This document shows, piece by piece, positions 6,504 through 7,814 of a DNA stretch of 7,814 nucleotides. The position numbers were made by a program, and so were the translations under genes. Source of the stretch: Clostridia bacterium (GTDB taxonomy: Bacteria > Bacillota > Clostridia > Christensenellales > Aristaeellaceae). The stretch is from the NCBI GenBank assembly GCA_024404395.1, contig JAKSPZ010000036.1, positions 1 to 7,814 of the forward strand, given 5' to 3'. Under the pieces are notes generated by a model, which was not told where the DNA came from, did not search any database, and worked only from the letters and a program-made list of their open reading frames with translations. Numbering within the stretch: position 1 is the stretch's first letter; each line of letters begins with the position of its first letter.

Positions 6504-7459
6504 AAGTGATTTACAACGGAAAAGCAGATCCCAAGACCTTTAAGGATGTTCTGTCTGCGTCCATTCCCCAGATGCTGGACACCAATCCCGATGTTATCTA
6601 TCTGGATGCTGACCTGATGAGCTGCATCGGCACCGCCAAGTATGCAAAGGCCAACCCCGATCGTGCCATCAACTGCGGTATTGCCGAGAGCAATATGGCA
6701 GGTATCGCCGCCGGTCTGGCAGCCGCAGGCTTCAAGCCCATCTGCCACACCTTCGGTCCCTTCGCTTCCCGTCGCTGCTACGATCAGGTGTTCCTGTCTG
6801 CCGGCTATGCCCACAATGACATCACCATGATCGGTTCCGACCCGGGCGTGACTGCCGGCTTCAACGGCGGTACTCACATGCCTTTCGAAGATGTTGCTCT
6901 GTATCGTGCCATCCCCGGCGCCACCGTCGTTGATGTTGCCGACAGCGCACAGCTGGAGAACATCCTGCCCAAGCTCGTCATGCGTGAAGGCGTGAAGTAT
7001 CTGCGCGTCAACCGCAAGTCCAACGATCTGGTCTACGAGGCCGGCAGCGAGTTCGAAATCGGCAAGGGCGTTGTTATCCGTGAGGGTAAGGACGTTACCA
7101 TTATCGCCGCAGGTTTCATGGTCGGTCGTGCAATCGGCGCTGCCGAGGTCCTCGCACAGAAGGGCATCGAAGCCACCGTTATCGACATGTTCACCATCAA
7201 GCCCCTGGACGAGCAGCGCGTTATCGACTGCGCAAAGAAGACCGGCTGCGTTGTGACCGCTGAGAACCACAGCAAGATCGGCGGCCTGTTCAGCGCCGTT
7301 TCCGAGTGCCTGATCCAGAACTGCCCCGTTCCCATGGGTTACGCTGCCGTCGAAGATGAGTTCGGCGAGGTTGGTCCCGTGGATTATCTGGCAGAGCGTT
7401 TCGGCATGACCGTCGATCACATCGTCGAGGTCGTCGAAGCCACCGTTGCAAAGAAGTAA
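6500..7459 (+). CDS. Transketolase, C-terminal subunit
   Basis: This 319-residue protein supplies the pyrimidine-binding and C-terminal domains of the split transketolase. INCGIAESNMAGIAAGLA (57-74) holds the catalytic glutamate E63, which activates the ThDP aminopyrimidine. FGPFASRRCYDQV (85-97) and GFNGGTHMPFED (120-131) are family blocks near the active site; the second contains the GxTH sequence seen in transketolases. The C-terminal domain has VIDMFTIKPLD (about 222-232) and ENHSKIGGL (256-264). 1-Deoxyxylulose-5-phosphate synthase is less likely, because that enzyme is a single chain of about 620 residues. The start overlaps the upstream stop. The only visible ribosome site is a weak AGGCAGG (6484-6490), so coupling to the first half is likely. 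The GAPDH-like gene follows after 38 bases. Confidence 0.93.
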   Translation: MKVIYNGKADPKTFKDVLSASIPQMLDTNPDVIYLDADLMSCIGTAKYAKANPDRAINCGIAESNMAGIAAGLAAAGFKPICHTFGPFASRRCYDQVFLSAGYAHNDITMIGSDPGVTAGFNGGTHMPFEDVALYRAIPGATVVDVADSAQLENILPKLVMREGVKYLRVNRKSNDLVYEAGSEFEIGKGVVIREGKDVTIIAAGFMVGRAIGAAEVLAQKGIEATVIDMFTIKPLDEQRVIDCAKKTGCVVTAENHSKIGGLFSAVSECLIQNCPVPMGYAAVEDEFGEVGPVDYLAERFGMTVDHIVEVVEATVAKK

Positions 7460-7497
7460 TCAACCGCTTTTGTACATAAATTAGGAGGTACACTATA

Positions 7498-7814
7498 ATG
7501 GGCAAGAAGATTCGTGTTGGCGTCGCCGGTTACGGCACGATTGGTCAGCGTCTGGCTGACGGTGTTGCAATGCAGGGTGACATGGAACTGGTCGGTATCG
7601 CCGATCTGGCTCCCACTCTCTCCATCCGCGCTCTGGCCGAGAATGACATGATCGGCGCAAACGGCGTTAAGTACAACCTCTACCTGGTCGACGGCGCTGA
7701 CAAGGCTGCTTTCGATGCACAGGGCATTCCGGTTGCAGGTTCCTTCGAAGACCTGATCAAGTCCGTTGACATCATGCTGGACTCCGCTCCCGGCGGCGTC
7801 GGCGCAAAGAACAA
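7498..7814 (+). CDS. Type II (archaeal-type) glyceraldehyde-3-phosphate dehydrogenase-like protein, N-terminal 105 residues (runs off right edge)
   Basis: The reading frame starts at ATG 7498 with AGGAGG at 7483-7488 and stays open to the edge. Its N-terminus is the Rossmann domain of type II GAPDH: IRVGVAGYGTIGQRLADGV (5-23) with glycine motif GYGTIG (11-16), QGDMELVGIAD (26-36), GIPVAGSFEDLI (76-87), and DSAPGGVGAKN (95-105), which parallels the archaeal block VDGAPKKIGKQN. This differs from bacterial type I GAPDH, whose start reads KVGINGFGRIGR. Family enzymes oxidise glyceraldehyde-3-phosphate to 1,3-bisphosphoglycerate with NAD(P)+ and phosphate. The catalytic cysteine lies beyond the window and cannot be checked. 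Position as the last visible gene of an iol operon suggests a role in the lower inositol pathway, on triose phosphate or another aldehyde. Confidence 0.82.
   Translation, partial: MGKKIRVGVAGYGTIGQRLADGVAMQGDMELVGIADLAPTLSIRALAENDMIGANGVKYNLYLVDGADKAAFDAQGIPVAGSFEDLIKSVDIMLDSAPGGVGAKN

Noticed and set aside
7494..7499. TATAAT just before the GAPDH-like gene
   Set aside because: It overlaps the start codon itself, so a transcript starting from it would lack the ribosome site. No -35 box is placed correctly.

Overview
The window looks like a chromosomal piece of a fairly GC-rich anaerobic Firmicute, most likely a clostridial gut bacterium of the Oscillospiraceae/Ruminococcaceae type. This is an inference from strong AGGAGG-type ribosome sites, a TTG start, tRNA genes with encoded CCA, Bacillus-like tRNA-Met sequences, and close-packed genes with strong CTG/AAG/ATC/CGC codon preference. 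No species can be named from the sequence alone.

Left part (1-711), all on the minus strand. A truncated iron-containing alcohol dehydrogenase gene (1-354) reads off the left edge. Its promoter region carries two inverted repeats. Upstream of it lies a compact two-gene tRNA unit: initiator tRNA-fMet (574-650) then elongator tRNA-Met (494-570), driven by a near-consensus promoter (683-711) and closed by a textbook intrinsic terminator (454-490).

Right part (769-7814), all on the plus strand. One near-consensus promoter (769-797) with an extended -10 starts a tightly spaced operon: iolE, iolB, iolD, iolG, the two halves of a split transketolase, and the beginning of an archaeal-type (type II) glyceraldehyde-3-phosphate dehydrogenase cut by the right edge. 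Two junctions are ATGA overlaps (iolB/iolD and the two transketolase halves). The longest gap, iolD-iolG, holds two successive hairpins.

Working together, IolG oxidises myo-inositol to 2-keto-myo-inositol, IolE dehydrates it, IolD opens the ring, and IolB isomerises the product to 2-deoxy-5-keto-D-gluconate. In the usual pathway IolC (kinase), IolJ (aldolase) and IolA follow. None of these is seen here; the operon continues instead with a transketolase and a type II GAPDH-like enzyme. The most interesting reading is a non-canonical lower branch in which the transketolase splits the deoxy-keto-gluconate and the dehydrogenase oxidises an aldehyde product. This is a hypothesis: iolC/iolJ/iolA could lie beyond the window, and the last two activities could simply process triose and pentose phosphates.
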